Assembly: GCA_030435675.1 (NCBI GenBank)
Contig: CM059621.1
Location: 7,564,001 to 7,628,000, forward strand
Origin: Steinernema hermaphroditum
Taxonomy: Eukaryota > Nematoda > Chromadorea > Rhabditida > Steinernematidae
DNA length: 64,000 nt
Reading direction: 5' to 3'
The position numbers and the translations under genes were made by a program. The notes beneath the pieces were generated by a model. That model was not told the origin of the DNA and made no database searches. It worked only from the letters and a program-made list of their open reading frames with translations. Below are positions 45,258 through 57,812 of this stretch, one piece after another; positions within the stretch are counted from its first letter, which is position 1, and each line of letters begins with the position of its first letter.

Positions 45258-48048
45258 GTATCACCCATCAGTGTGTGTGGGCATCAGTGACACGAAGTAG
45301 GCGGTGCGGGTGGTCTTAAATCATAGTTTTTTTATTTTATTTTTTAACAACTGGAGTTCTGGCAGGACATTGCCGTTCGCACTTAAGTGGTTAATCTAAA
45401 TGTTTCGGAAAGAACGACTTGGATTCGAATGCAGGGAACTGGATCCCTAAAAGCAGCGGCTAAGGTTAATCAGGAAAATCTGTTTTCACCACAGAAACGA
45501 ATTTTCGAAGCAAACAAAAAACGTGTACCAAGGAAACCTTGAAGTTTTAGAACTCTCTGTCTATCCAGTCGACTTTAGTTGATCTTGAAAAGTCATCTGT
45601 GTCTTGGCTGAATGCCCTTGAAACTCAGCTACAACTAGAACGTGTTAGGCCTAGAACGTGTTGAAACAGGCGGATGATCTGTCAACGGCCTCTGTGCCCT
45701 TGACTCTCCTACCGTAACCCAGAGCTGTAAACGCTAAGGTGGAGCTATGTAGGTTATCTCACGAGTACATCTTGTCTTTTGGGCGAGATGAAACATCGCT
45801 TCCTGGATTGAAGATGTCAAGGCAAAGTTTAATCAAAAAAGTCGCTAATTGATCAAGATAGAATGAACTTTTGGTGTCCTTTTAATTTATCAAGTTTTTG
45901 ATCGTCGGCGACTTTAGTGAGGCTACCGTACCTCGGTCGCCTTTTCCATAGTCTTCCTAGATGCTCATATCACAGGGCTAGATGTGAATCTTCCTGAATG
46001 TTCACCGCATTAGAACACAAAGTCGAAGAATCCAAGTGATATTTCAAGTGATATGAAATGGAAAGTGAGGTAGAAATGAGGAAACTTAGAAATCTATTTA
46101 CGGAGTCAGTGTATAGGTCGAAAAAATAAAATTTAACGACTAAGGCAGACCACAAAATTTAGCAGTTAACTGACAGAGGTAACAGTTGATATCGTCTTTC
46201 TCAGATATCGCAGTTAGAAAGACTGCTGCATGCTCGGTGAACCAGAGTGTTCCAGCTCAAAATGATGAACTGTTCAGAGGATCAACTTGAAAGCACATAG
46301 TGTTGTGTTATTTGGATCATTTGGGCTCAGTTGGGATCAGGATCAGTGGATCAGTTGGGTCATAAACTAGAAATAATTTCGGTCAGTCGTTGTGTGATAT
46401 CGTAGCTTGTTAGCTCACTCGAAGCATGATAATGGTAATGGAATGTGGTCATAGGAGTTGATCATCCTTTTGAGATTTGTTCCACCTGTCTAAAGTGACA
46501 AACACGACAACGGCAAGGCCCAACGGTACACACGATGATTTCAGCGGCAGCCGCTCTATCTCTGTAGCCTTTTAACACCAGCTTGCTCAACATCTTGTTT
46601 TTTTTTGTGCCATCTGACGTGCCATTTGACCACAGAGGATAGAATGATCCACAGAAGGCATAAATAATGTAGTCAGGAGACATACTGTAAGAACAGAATT
46701 GAGTGGCCAGAAGTATGCACTAGTCCCTATGGACGTAAACATCGAGAAATTGGATGATATGTAAACAATTCGCTTTTTTCAATGGCTCAGCCAAGTAATA
46801 TGCGAGGTTGCGTCAAAGTCCACTACGTTTCGCGTCCGCACTTCTCCGAGACAAAGGATTCAGATAAGAGCCTCTCCGATTCTTCATTAATCTATCGGTT
46901 CCTCTAATCGCTGGCGCCCTTGACGTACCTACCGTACCCCTCAATGCCTGAGGGGCAAAAAGCCAAATAGGGAAGCGAAACGACATGTCAACCAAAACGG
47001 CGATTCTTCACTTTGTCAACTTTTTTCGCTTCCGCAACATGTGAACTCGACAAATTAATCCTTTTAGCGGCAAGGTGCTCGAGCCGAGAATGTGTGTCGT
47101 AAATCTTTCGGTGACAGACGCGCTCACTTTTTGCTACACTCGGCGCGCTCTTCGGGAACTCGTCCTTCAACGCGCCCGGAGGTGTCAAACGGTCAGACTG
47201 GACGCCTCGTGATCCGATCCGAACTGACAGCGCGACCTCTTCCTGCCGCTAGCCGCCGAAGGCAGCGTCTGTCCGGCGACTTCCCCTCTAATTTGATTAT
47301 TACGACCCATTTACGACGAGAGGCGACGCGGCCGGACGCATCGCCAGCGGAAAGTAGCAAGAGAGGGGCGATTTTGACACTTTTACTCGATAACCGCCTC
47401 CACAGTAACGCTTCTTTTTTGTTTCACCCTAATAGGCTGTGACAGGAGAAGACGTGTGAACAAAAAAAAGGCTTGAAGGGGAGACATTGCCATGGGCGAG
47501 AACAAAAACGAACGCCGCTTTTTTCCTCATTGACCCAGATGAACGCCGTACTTAAGAGGGCCCAGGTGGAACCCGGCAGGAGTTCGCCTGCCGATGAACC
47601 CGGCGTTTTTTAGCCGCTGGCCTCGATCGGTTTTCCGCCCATTTGTGGTTTGTTTCTTTTCGATGCGGTTTCTTCGGTCCACTTCGTAAAAGGCGACCCA
47701 ATCGCCGAAAATGCGACTTTGGGTTCGGAACCCTTCTGTGGATCTCTCTATTCGTCCGGTGGAAGCTCTCTTCTTCCAGCCACTCTTCAGGAGTGGTCTA
47801 CCTACCGTAGTCCTGTCCGAGTAGATCGACAGAAGGTTGTAAGGCTTAATCTTCTTTGAAGATGGAACTCGTAGATCGTTCCTAGGGGTAGGGCATGCAT
47901 GAGAGTCCTTTTTGTCGGCACTCATAAATACTGATATCTCCAGTCCACCATTACTGTAGGTCTCGTTACGCGCCTTCCATCATGCCTTCATTTATGGCCC
48001 TAGAAGCCAGTCGCAGTGCAATTGAAGAGAAGTAAGGCTCCGAAAGAT

Positions 48049-48080
48049 GACTGACATCCTTTGCTCAAAGGATGCCAGTC
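48049..48080. repeat. 13-bp hairpin with one mismatch
   Basis: GACTGACATCCTTT pairs with AAAGGATGCCAGTC around the loop GCTC, with one A/C mismatch. It lies about 70 bases after the short frame at 47981. Confidence 0.6.
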
Positions 48081-50484
48081 TTCTTTCATGTCAGTTCACC
48101 ATTTTGATATAGCAGCTTTGACATAGTTTTTCCATCGTTTGGTCAAAGTTCTTTCGGCTATTTGCAGCGGAATAAGTTACACATAGGCGTAGGCCTCGGC
48201 AATGACCCAGCTATACATACTTGGTCAGGATCCACTTTCCTACTTTTTACTTTGCTTGACGGACTCGTGGTCCTCCCGAAAGAATGTTTGAAGGAACGCT
48301 TCCCTTGTTTACGGCTATGCTGTAACGTGACCCAAAAACTGGAGTTGCAGGGTAGAATCCCGAGGCCTATCTATCACTTTTTTCATGTAGAGTACACAAA
48401 AACTTATTAATCTTCAGGGCGTTTTCACGTTTTGAAAGAGGAACTTTTTGTCACGAGGAACCTACTTCTGATGTACTCGACAAAGGTCAATCCATGGGCA
48501 GCTTCGTATATAGGGCCTTTTGTCAGGAGAGCCTCTCAGCAGGTTCTTCGTCTTTTTTCTCGCAGAGTTCGCAGATGTTTGGCATCGTTCCACTGACGGG
48601 CTATGATGACTGTAATTGATCGGTTCGCAAACCACGCGCAAAACAAATGTATTCGAAGAGATGTGAAGGTTCGATGTAACGTGTTTGGACGTGAACTTTG
48701 CCTGAACCTGCCGTGAATTCAGACAGTCTTGCTGTTCCCTTTGCAGCATTCCATTGAGGTCAAACCTCTTTCCCGCTCTGAGTTTTTTCTTAAGTTTTTC
48801 TGTTTCTTCTCTGAATCAACCTCTGAATGAATCACTCTTTTATGAACGCATTTAAATCGTCACGTCTACGGAAGCAGTTAACCTAAAAGTACACCCGATT
48901 GTGCACACACCATGTGCACGTCTGCGCCTTATTTGCACAGTTTCGTCTACGTGCGGCACCGACTTTGCTGGAATTTGTTATTTCTAAAGCCTTTTGTTGA
49001 TTCTAAACACTTTTTACGCGCTTATCCAAAGTATTACAGGTTCATTGTGAAATTAAAATTTTAAATTAAACGCTTTAGCGTTCTCTTTGTTTCAATTTTC
49101 GACCAATTTAGCGTCCGATCCACCTGAAATTCGGCACACAGGTACGCTTTAGTAAACGCTTTTTGGTTTATTTTTTATTCACACTTCAAGCATCATCCCT
49201 GATTAAATGTGCCAATTTTAGGGACAAGTTTAGGAGAACGCTCTGAAATCTGGAACTTTCACTTTTGAAAAAAAAAACGTCGTCACTATTTTGTGTCTTC
49301 TTCTGAAACGTTTCGATTTATGTAGTTGAAACTTAATTTAGAGGGTCGACTTATTAACTAAATCTGAACTGTTTTCTTTAACAGGTTTTTGGCGAGACCT
49401 TGATTCTCGTGGCAATGATGCTAACCGCGCCGAGACCTGGAGGCCAATCCTATAGGGTCGCCGAGTCTTCAAGATCTGCATTTACTCAACTTATTGGACT
49501 CGGATTCGACATCGATTCATTAGTTTCAAACATCAATTTTTGATGCAATGGCACAAAGTAATGACAAATATCGCGACTCATTTCGGTGATATTTGAATTT
49601 TGTACAAATATGCACATCGCAATGACACGAACTGGTTTGCTAAAAAGTGTTTTGAATTTTAATTGATTTTTTTAGTAAAATAGCGAATAAAATATCATAT
49701 TTCATAACAAAAAAAACGTTTAAAAACGGCACGTTATGAGCGAACAATAGATGTTCTCCGTGTTAGTTTTTCTGTCTCTTATCTTATCATAGAACGAAAA
49801 TGACAAATTCCTAATTTTTAGAAATAAAGCAGACACGCTTTCCGGTGTTCAATGTGCCGCGTTCTCTGCTGTATCCGTCTGCGATCACAGATCATTATCT
49901 CGGGCAGCCATCGGGGTTCAAATTGACGTCGGGAGATCAAGATTTCGCCCACCACCACCATCGTCTCCGAAGACTTCATCGATTCACATGAACCTCTCTC
50001 TTTTTTTTTTTTTGAGTTTTCCCGATGAGTCACTTCCTCCTTCGCGTCATACATCGTTCTTTCGTCGTTCGTACTTCTTCGACGATCTTTTGTTCTTGAG
50101 CCAAACCGGACCGTCTCTGGTAAACACTCCATGTGGTGATTGATCAGCTGGGGGGGAAATTTCGAAAATTGCGCTCTGCATATCCCCATAAATCACGAGA
50201 AGAAACGTGCCGAGATAGCCATCGACCTCTCGGTCTCTCGATGTTGCATTTTTGCATAATGAGTCGGACGGAAAATCTCCAAAAACTGGAACCGATTTCA
50301 CAAGATATTTACGTAAATACCGTCTTGATCACGCGGCCTTCAAATCATGTGCATCTGACATCACCTACGCGGCGCACTTGGATTGTACTAAACCCGTTTC
50401 TTCCAGAGGTGACTACCTACCGTTTCGTTAATCATGCATCTAAATATCAAAAGTTCAATCACCCAGCCCACGCAGGGTCAGCCC

Positions 50485-50492
50485 TATATAAA
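50485..50492 (+). promoter_or_regulatory. Candidate TATA box
   Basis: TATATAAA, 72 nt upstream of the ATG at 50564. One of the clearest TATA motifs in the window and correctly placed for the small frame that follows. Confidence 0.4.
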
Positions 50493-50563
50493 CAAAAGGT
50501 TGCAAGGACCTTAGCCAATTGGGTTGTCTGTCGCCTCGCCTTCTTCTAGCCACTTCCACTGCC

Positions 50564-50725
50564 ATGGATCGAAAAACCCACCTAGTTAAGCTCTTTCGAG
50601 CCTTCCTAGGCTTTGATCTGGACGTCAATCTCCCGGATGCGGTATCTTCTGACAGTTCGGGAAATTTTTATATGGATTGGTTTAGTTATGTAGACGAGAT
50701 GGACGCAGACGTGACCATGAGTTGA
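50564..50725 (+). CDS. Possible 53-residue acidic protein
   Basis: A single exon starting in a GCCATGG context, downstream of a TATATAAA box. It encodes MDRKTHLVKLFRAFLGFDLD and continues into an acidic tail with DEMDADVTMS. There is no signal peptide, Cys or recognisable motif. The promoter-like context is the main support. It could also be the first exon of a longer gene, or noise. Confidence 0.35.
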   Translation: MDRKTHLVKLFRAFLGFDLDVNLPDAVSSDSSGNFYMDWFSYVDEMDADVTMS

Positions 50726-52009
50726 GAGGGCCATCAATCTGTACGTAGGTTTGTCATGTAGTTGTGTAGACGTAGTGGATACGCTTTTTTATGAGGCATC
50801 GTACACATTACAAACAAAAGCCTGACAAAAGCTGCCTCTGTTAGCAGTCGATTCTACCGTGAAGATGCTGCCTTCAGGACCTTGACACAGGCTGCTCTCT
50901 ATTAAAATAACTATGGCTGACCTCTACCCATTCACCTTTCAAATAGCCTCGATTTCTGGGGTCACTTCGGGCAGAAGAATGTGCATCTTCTTCATATGAC
51001 TGAGTTATGTAATTACGTGGGTTGGTAACGAGCTGACTCACGGTGATCCATTTGAAGTGTGCTCGACAGGAATTCGTTTGATAAATTGCAAATTCGTGCT
51101 CACCAGATTGGCGATGCAAGAAGTCGACTTCTCCCCTACAGTACTCCCTTTTTTCCATTAATTTCATCGAATTCGATTCCTGTTTAGAATCTTCAAAGAG
51201 TTTGTGCTTTGGTGCTTCATCAGATAAGTGATAAACACTCTCAGAACTCGTAAACAAGATCCATTTTTTATGATGGTTCGTTCAACCGAAAAATGCCGGA
51301 AGTCCGTTTTTTCCACAAATAATAGATCAGGGAGACCAACTTATCAAAGTCCACATTGAGACCCGATCGTTTCAATCGCTTCAGAGCACATTTTTGTGGC
51401 AAAGTGAAGTTAAATAAGTGAAGTGCTTCTTGCTACGTGAAGTTCTGTCGCAGTAAGTTTACTGTTTCCATCGTCGCCTTCTCCTTCAAATCAAAAATCA
51501 GAAACAGGAGACCTTATACATAGACCTCTTCCCAGTGTGGTCCGATCCAATAAGGAAAATGTAGCCTTCTATGCGTATTTTCTGTCAGTACAAGCACAGA
51601 ATCTCCACGAAGAGGTTTCCCCGTACCTCCGATTAGACGCCGTCTTTTTCCGCCTTCGGCGAATGCAACATTGGCGTTCACGTGAGCATCCGTTTTTCCG
51701 AACTCCAGACGTCCCAAAGTATCCCCACAAACCCGTTCAATTAAGAATTAAATTACATAATAAACCCGAAACGGTCTTGATCATCGGTCGGAGGGGTCCC
51801 TCTTTTTTGCGCATCCCGAAACCCCTTATAACGTCCTGGAAGGAGAACTCAGGGCAGTATAGTTCGGGTGTCGCTGCGCCCAAAAGTCGGCGGCCATAAA
51901 GGGGCGCAAACAGCCGAATTTCCGCGAATTGTTGACGCGCCGTGCTTCCGTCGCCAGGTGCCAAGGGTGGACCTCCCTGGACCCTTAGTTCAAATCCTCA
52001 GTTGCAGAT
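50726..52009. other. Intergenic, no gene seen
   Basis: A/T-rich spacer before the astacin gene. Frames at 50874-51257 and 51514-51717 (minus) and 51537-51899 (plus) overlap each other antisense and lack splice or start support. The astacin promoter should be in 51.6-52.0 kb. Confidence 0.45.
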
Positions 52010-55000
52010 ATGCTCAGGATATCCCTCTTCCTGCTCGCCGGCTTCGCCGGCCTAAAGGTACTGTCGTTTCAGGGTGGGATAGGAAGATGGAGTGTTTTAG
52101 GCGCAAGAAGACTCGATTCCAAACGATACTGTAGACAACTATGCGACCGTGAAGGCACTCCTCAACGACTACTACGCCGAATCGGCGAAGAGATCGGGAA
52201 TCTACTCCGATTATGTGAGTTTATTTCTACTAAAAACAGCCATAATACAAAGGAAGGGTCGCCAAAGTACATCGTGTATTTTGATCGCCAAACCGGTTCA
52301 GCAATTTATCACCTTTCCTAGCAGAATTGAATGTTGTAACACACAGCTGATCACGCAGAATGGACAGAAAAATGAACCCAGCACCTAAAATTAGCCAGAA
52401 TAGTCTTGCAAGAAAGAACACGTTTTTAGAGAGATCACTGACTCCTTTATTCTTCCTCCCTTACTTTGTAGCTCATCTACCTTTTTTGGGAAATCCCAAA
52501 AGACAACCTACCCTGTTCTTCCATAGATGGAGATTTTCAGAACCCCGAGATGATCCAAAAGAACGCGCGGTCCATCTCCTTCAACGACAGTACCGAAGCG
52601 AGCGTGAATCGCAAACTTCTCGGCGAAGTCTTTGAGACGGACATCATCTTGACCGTTCCCCAGGCCGAGGCCCTCGTCGACGAAGTCAAGAAGAGCTGTG
52701 AGACCGGGAAATCCTTCCTCTAATCGCGAGACATTCCAGCGAACCGTCGCGGAAAGCGCCAGGCCCTACCCAACCCGAACTCCTACTGGCGCTCCTTGAC
52801 CATCTCCTATCGTTTCGCGTTCGCCGACTGGGACTGGCAGAACCTCATCCGGCGCTCCCTGCGCCACGTCGAGTCGGAGACGTGCATCCGATTCCGCGAG
52901 AACGGAAACGACCACGACTACCTCCAGTTCATCAGGGGCTCCGGGTGCTACTCGAACGTTGGACGCGTCGGAGGGCGCCAGCAGGTCTCCATCGGCTACG
53001 GATGTGACCATGTAGGGAGTGTAGGGATGCACTAAGGTCTATAGTTCGAGTTCAGCTCGGAATTATCGCCCATGAGACTCTTCATGCCCTCGGACTCTGG
53101 CACGAACAGTCGAGGAACGACCGCGACAACTTCATCTGGATCAACTTGAACACCATCATCGCCGTGAGAAGAACAGTTTAGTAGATCCTTTGGAAATGAC
53201 AGATTCAGGGAACTGTGGGTAACTTCGAGAAGCGCTCTGTTCTCACCAGTGACAACATGGACCAGCCCTACGATCTCGGATCGGTGATGCACTATGGATC
53301 TCGGGCCTTCAGCATCGACTACAACAGGTGGGCCACAATCAAGATATTTGTCGAGGTGGCTGTCGAGTGTTGCTAAAGAGGAATAGGTTCCATAGAATTC
53401 CAAAGCAACGTCTCTTAACGCAGCACAACCACATCCATTCCAGATACTCGATCCAAACGCGCGACTCCAACTACCAGCAGACGATCGGACAGCGCCAGGG
53501 TCTCTCCTTCAAGGACGCCAAGATGATCAATCTTCGCTACTGCACCAGGATCTGTCCGCGTCAGCTCCCGTGCGCCAACAACGGATACACAGATCCCAAC
53601 AACTGCAACAAGTGCAAGTGCCCTGTCGGCTACGGTGGCCCCTACTGCCAGGACGTCGCCCGTGACTGTAAGCCCTAAGCTGTCGACCCAAACCATCCGC
53701 CTTTCTTCAGCCGAGCCCTACCTCTGCCAAGGAGGCGAGCGCGATGCCACCCACAGCGTGCAGACGATCATGAGCCCGCCCCTGAAGAACAACATCGACT
53801 GCTACTGGAGGATCCGCGCGCCCTACGGCGCCAAGATCGAGCTCACCTTCACGCGCATCAGCTTCCCCTGTCGCGACGTGTGTGGTAACTACGTGGAGGT
53901 GAAGAGCGACGCCGACAAGACAGCCGCCGGACCGCGTCTCTGCTGCAACGTTCCCAAGAGGATCGTCAGCGAGAGCAACGAGGTCGTCCTCCACTTCTCC
54001 ACCGATGGGGACTTCGTGACCGGATACCTCGGATTCGAGGTCAACTACAGAATCAGTCAGTTTGTCTTCCAGGCCAAGAAGATCTGTGCCTTTTTCAGTT
54101 GGCTCCTCTCGTCCCGATGTGGTCACCGTACTCCCTCCCGCCATTCCGGTAAGTCCTCTGACCATTAACCCTCTGAGTGGGCTTCTTCACTCACCCTTTC
54201 GCTTCGCATCCTAACCTCCTTCTGTCGCTTCCTCTGTGCTAATCTTTCCTGTAGCGTAACACGAAGAACAAGTGGAGCCGCGTGATAGGCAAGTGGATCT
54301 CCGGCGCCTGGATCCCGTCGAGCGACGATACTAAGAACCTCACTAGCAGCGTAGTTCCTCGATGGAGGCATTGACACCGTCACCTACCGTATACCTTTCT
54401 AGGACACCACCACAACCACCACTACGACAACGACGACACAGCGTCCGTCTCCCTCTGCGACAGGGTCTTGGAGCGCGTGGGGAGGCTGGAGCGGATGTAC
54501 CGTATCCTGCGGAGGCTGCGGCCAGAAGAAGAGAGTGCGTGCCTGCTACGGGGGCAACGGAGTCTGCGTCGGAGAGGACCACGAGTACGGTACCTGCGGG
54601 GAGAAGGTCTGTCCGGTGACCGGAGGCCATACACGATGCCGCGGTCGGCTGGTTATGCCGTGCAACCTGCTGAAGGAGCTCGACTTCGGCACAATCAGGA
54701 ACCAACCCGGAGACTCTTTTGAAGCCGGTAGGCCCTCCCTGTGGTGAGAAAGGATCGTTTTGTCTCTAGAAAGCAACCCAACCACCGGCAACGGAACGGT
54801 TCCCCACCTTCTGGCGACGAAGAAGAACGCACAGACGATCAAGAAGATCAAGAAGGAGATGACTCAGCTTCGCCAGAAGCGCTACGTCGACGGAAACGTC
54901 CAGATGCAGAACGAGAACATCTGTGAAAAGTGGGTCCCTTGGGGCCGTGTCGGGTCTAACCAGCAACTTGCAGGTACTTCTCCTACAACTGCCCGACGGC

Positions 55001-55118
55001 GCTTCTGACGATCAACATCGACTACAGGAAGGAGGCCGACGCCGTCTCCGATCCCAACGGGAACGTCCAGTGCTGCCCGGGATACACTGTCTCCAACAAA
55101 ATCTGCATCAAGCAGTAA
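52010..55118 (+). CDS. nas: Astacin metalloprotease, NAS-36/37-like
   Basis: Thirteen exons give about 720 residues with consistent phases. Order: signal peptide ([13 protein letters not shown]); propeptide of about 105 residues ending in RRGKR, a furin-type cleavage site just before [10 protein letters not shown]; astacin domain with zinc motif [15 protein letters not shown] and Met-turn SVMHYGS, all ligands present; EGF-like module ([15 protein letters not shown]); CUB domain ([16 protein letters not shown] to GYLGFEVNY); a basic linker; a run of 11 Thr; a TSP1 repeat ([18 protein letters not shown]); and about 115 further residues with Cys pairs. NAS-36/37-type proteases digest the old cuticle at moulting, so a secreted epidermal role is likely. 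The zinc motif spans exon 5 only. The second intron is 326 nt, most others 43-50. The ATG is 2 nt after GTTGCAG. Confidence 0.93.
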
Positions 55119-55619
55119 TAATAATCCACATTGCCATAATTTATTTTCTGTAGAAACGACGCCAAATACTTTCTTCTAATGCAAATCCAATGAATAAATA
55201 ATTCGATACATTAGCTGATATTTCGTCCTTCAAAGGTTTTGGAAGGGCGACGGTGCCAGTGAAAAGAAGGAAACAGAGTCCTCCCACCCCAAGGATCTGA
55301 AGAGGATTTTGATTGTGGTTGTGCTTTCATCGATCGAGCAAACTGGTTGTCGGAAGGAAAGCTGTATACATTCAGGACCTTTTCTTACAGTGATTTCCCG
55401 GAAACCTTACCGAAATTTATTAGGGGACTGCACACTTTATGCATATACCCTTTGTGGTTCTGTTTAGCTTTCACTGCATTCTGCACATCCAAAAAGAAAA
55501 GCTCTGCCCCCTCGCTCCCTGGAGGAAATCGATCTCATCAATTCAGTGCCAGATACCAAACAGAAATCAATACTATTTCCGAAAGGAATATCTCTTCTTG
55601 TCTGTTTTGCCATTATACG
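55119..55619. other. Intergenic, no gene seen
   Basis: Spacer between the astacin and the anchored coiled-coil gene. AATAAA for the astacin is at about 55194-55199. Short frames only. Confidence 0.45.
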
Positions 55620-56176
55620 ATGGCAAATCTCCCGATATTGTTGTTTCTTCTATTCACTGCAACGTCAGGTGAGTGAATTGTGCTATGACCAGGCCGAAGC
55701 AACTTGAGTTTCAAGCAGCGGACAGCTCCACCAGTGTCCCCCGATCCCCCGACGGAACATCGGTTGACGGGAACGGAACTGACAATCAAGATGCCAAGAT
55801 GAAGAAGTTGCAGAAGGAGGTCGAGCACTATCGGGAAACTTCGATGAATTTCCATAAAAGTGACAGGGCCCTAAAACAGACCATACTCCAGCAGAGGGAG
55901 AGGATCCTTCTTCTCAATGAAGGGCTGAGCCTCAGGGAAGCCATGGCCGACAAGCAGGCTAGGATCATCTCCCAACAGAGGGATCTCATCATGGAACTGC
56001 GTTTGGAACGTCTCAAGCAGCTCAGCACCCAAGGAGAGAGGAGAGAAGAGAAGAAAGAAGTGAAAGAGGAGAAAGAAGACGACGTGTGGGATAGCACACT
56101 GCTTCCGTGCATCATGATGTTCATGTCGTTGGCTATCGTGACTCTCGCCGTCGCCGTCGTTTTCATTTCCATTTGA
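55620..56176 (+). CDS. Coiled-coil protein with C-terminal membrane span
   Basis: Two exons (55620-55668, 55719-56176) give 168 residues. Residues 1-16 are a short signal-like segment (MANLPILLFLLFTATS). A Ser/Asn-rich linker follows, then a coiled coil from about residue 45 to 130 (KMKKLQKEVEHYRE, KQTILQQRERILLLNEGLSL, LIMELRLERLKQL). Next come a Lys/Glu-rich stretch and a terminal hydrophobic span, CIMMFMSLAIVTLAVAVVFI. If the first exon is used, the coil would be outside the cell or in the ER lumen, anchored at its C terminus. If translation starts at 55685 instead, it would be a tail-anchored cytosolic coil. Both are possible; the 50-nt intron with a CAAGCAG acceptor favours the first. 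Family not recognised. Confidence 0.62.
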
Positions 56177-57748
56177 AGCTGAATAAACTCCTTGAATACG
56201 GTAGTTCAAACCTCAGAACACACAATATTTTCCCAGCCCAAAACGTAATTGTCTCTGCACTTTGGCCTGGGACTTCGGAACGCTTATTTTGGAAAATCTA
56301 AATTTAAAAAAGCTCGAGGGAAAGTTCTCAAAAGAAAAAACATAATGTGGGAATCTGTTTGTGGGAGCGGGGAAGTGCTTAGTCATCGCGAAGGAGTCGA
56401 CGAGAAGTGGAAGAGGAAGTACGACAGAATCGACTGCGCGAGGCAGAGAATCTGACAAATTCACTTTTGGGATTTAAGTGTTGCTCATGGGTTTGTGCAC
56501 GTCGAAAAGGAGATCTTACCATTTGCAGCCACTAATTGTCCGATAGCATCAGAATCACATCTCGCCAACAAGACCGTTAGCACCGCCCGACCACCCGCGC
56601 CGCTCATTGAAGCCGAAGAATCGCTGCAACTCCGAAGTCTGCGCCACCAACCGATCAAAAGATCGGATTCCAGTTTGCCCTATGAGCTACACCATCGCGC
56701 TACTTCCAGATCTCGTGATCTACAGTTCCTGTGCATTATGAGATTTCTTGCAAGGTGAATGCCATTGAGTCAAGAGTAAATGTACAAAAACAATGTATGT
56801 AATCTGTCGTTTATCCGACAGCGATCGTAACCTGATCAGACGTTTCAATCATCGTTCGTAAATTTTTTAAGATTAGAAATGACTATCGAACGAAATAAAT
56901 ATCAAATGCAAGAGAACGATGTACAAGAAAAATAAATTATACTACACAAAATTTATGATAACAGAAAAAAAAACAAAATCAAATGTGATCTTTTGCATGA
57001 ACCTGATAGTACGGTATTGTCATTTGACGTGAAAAAGTGGACATCATGTGGAGTGAACTCTAAGGACCACTCAATGTTGATGAAACGGTCAGCAGAGAAC
57101 CTGTGACAGTCATGTTCCTCTCCGTTTCTGCGCCGGTGTGTTCGATTTTGTGTGCACAGAGCAGGTCTGTGCAAGATAGTGAAGTCGCGGTGATAAAGTT
57201 GCCCTTTTCAACTCTATTTCTGTGGACTGTAGCTGCATTCTTCAAATCTAGAAATACAGTAGTGACTAGAGGTAGTCGGGCTCAGGTACCCGCCCATCTC
57301 TGGTGCTGACTAGTTTCACAATAAGCCAACTTCATAAGCTCATGAAAAACAAGGTCGACGAATCCACGAAGAGCAAATGAAGTTCAATACAAGCGGAAAT
57401 CCTAATCTTGCACTTTATAAGACTTATTGCACTTATCATTCTGGCGTCACTGAAGATAAGGTCAGTTCAAAGTGAGAATATTCTCAGCCGTTATATGAAA
57501 TCTAAGAGAACTCTACGTGATTCATGAGCTTGGTCCGGTCGAAAAAAAACTATAACTGGTCTTCTGATCGTTTCTGAGCGCTTGTGTACCTTGCGACATA
57601 ACTGCACAGAGTCCAAAAGTGCAAAGCACAATCAACTTCGCAACAAATTGTCTTGGGAGAAAGGTTGTTTAGTGAAGTATTCACGCACATACAGAACATT
57701 CTAAGGTGAAATCTTCTGGTGCGAATCGAAACTCAAATAATTTACGAC
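56177..57748. other. Intergenic, no gene seen
   Basis: AATAAA-type signal for the coiled-coil gene is at 56182-56187. A repeat shared with 44.9 kb lies at 56565-56662. The rest is A/T-rich with no supported gene. Confidence 0.45.
56565..56662. repeat. Dispersed repeat pair, copy 2
   Basis: Partner of 44866-44965, same orientation. Shared GAAGCCGAAGAA and GCAACTCCGA blocks. Just after it, CCGATCAAAAGATCGG forms a short hairpin. Confidence 0.55.
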
Positions 57749-57754
57749 TTTATT
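57749..57754 (-). terminator. Polyadenylation signal
   Basis: AATAAA on the minus strand, 59 nt past the stop of the small Cys/Arg-rich protein gene. Confidence 0.5.
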
Positions 57755-57812
57755 TCGCGAATCAAAGGCATTATGCCTTGCGAAAATAAACAAACAGAGG
57801 ATGTCTGGCAGA

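Larger units (their letters stand above)
44471..50484. other. Gene-poor 6 kb
   Basis: No supported gene. It contains a repeat shared with 56.6 kb (44866-44965), an imperfect hairpin (45132-45257), a small hairpin (48049-48080) and a G/C-rich block at 47.0-47.9 kb. In that block a 132-codon minus frame (47527-47925), rich in Arg and Lys, is possible but has no splice, signal or family support. A short plus frame opens at 47981 (MPSFMALEASRS) and ends at what could be a GTAAGG donor. The stretch from 48.8 to 50.0 kb is A/T-rich. Confidence 0.4.

Noticed and set aside
54168..54705. Minus-strand frames across the astacin gene
   Set aside because: They are antisense to CUB and TSP1 exons that are clearly coding on the plus strand.
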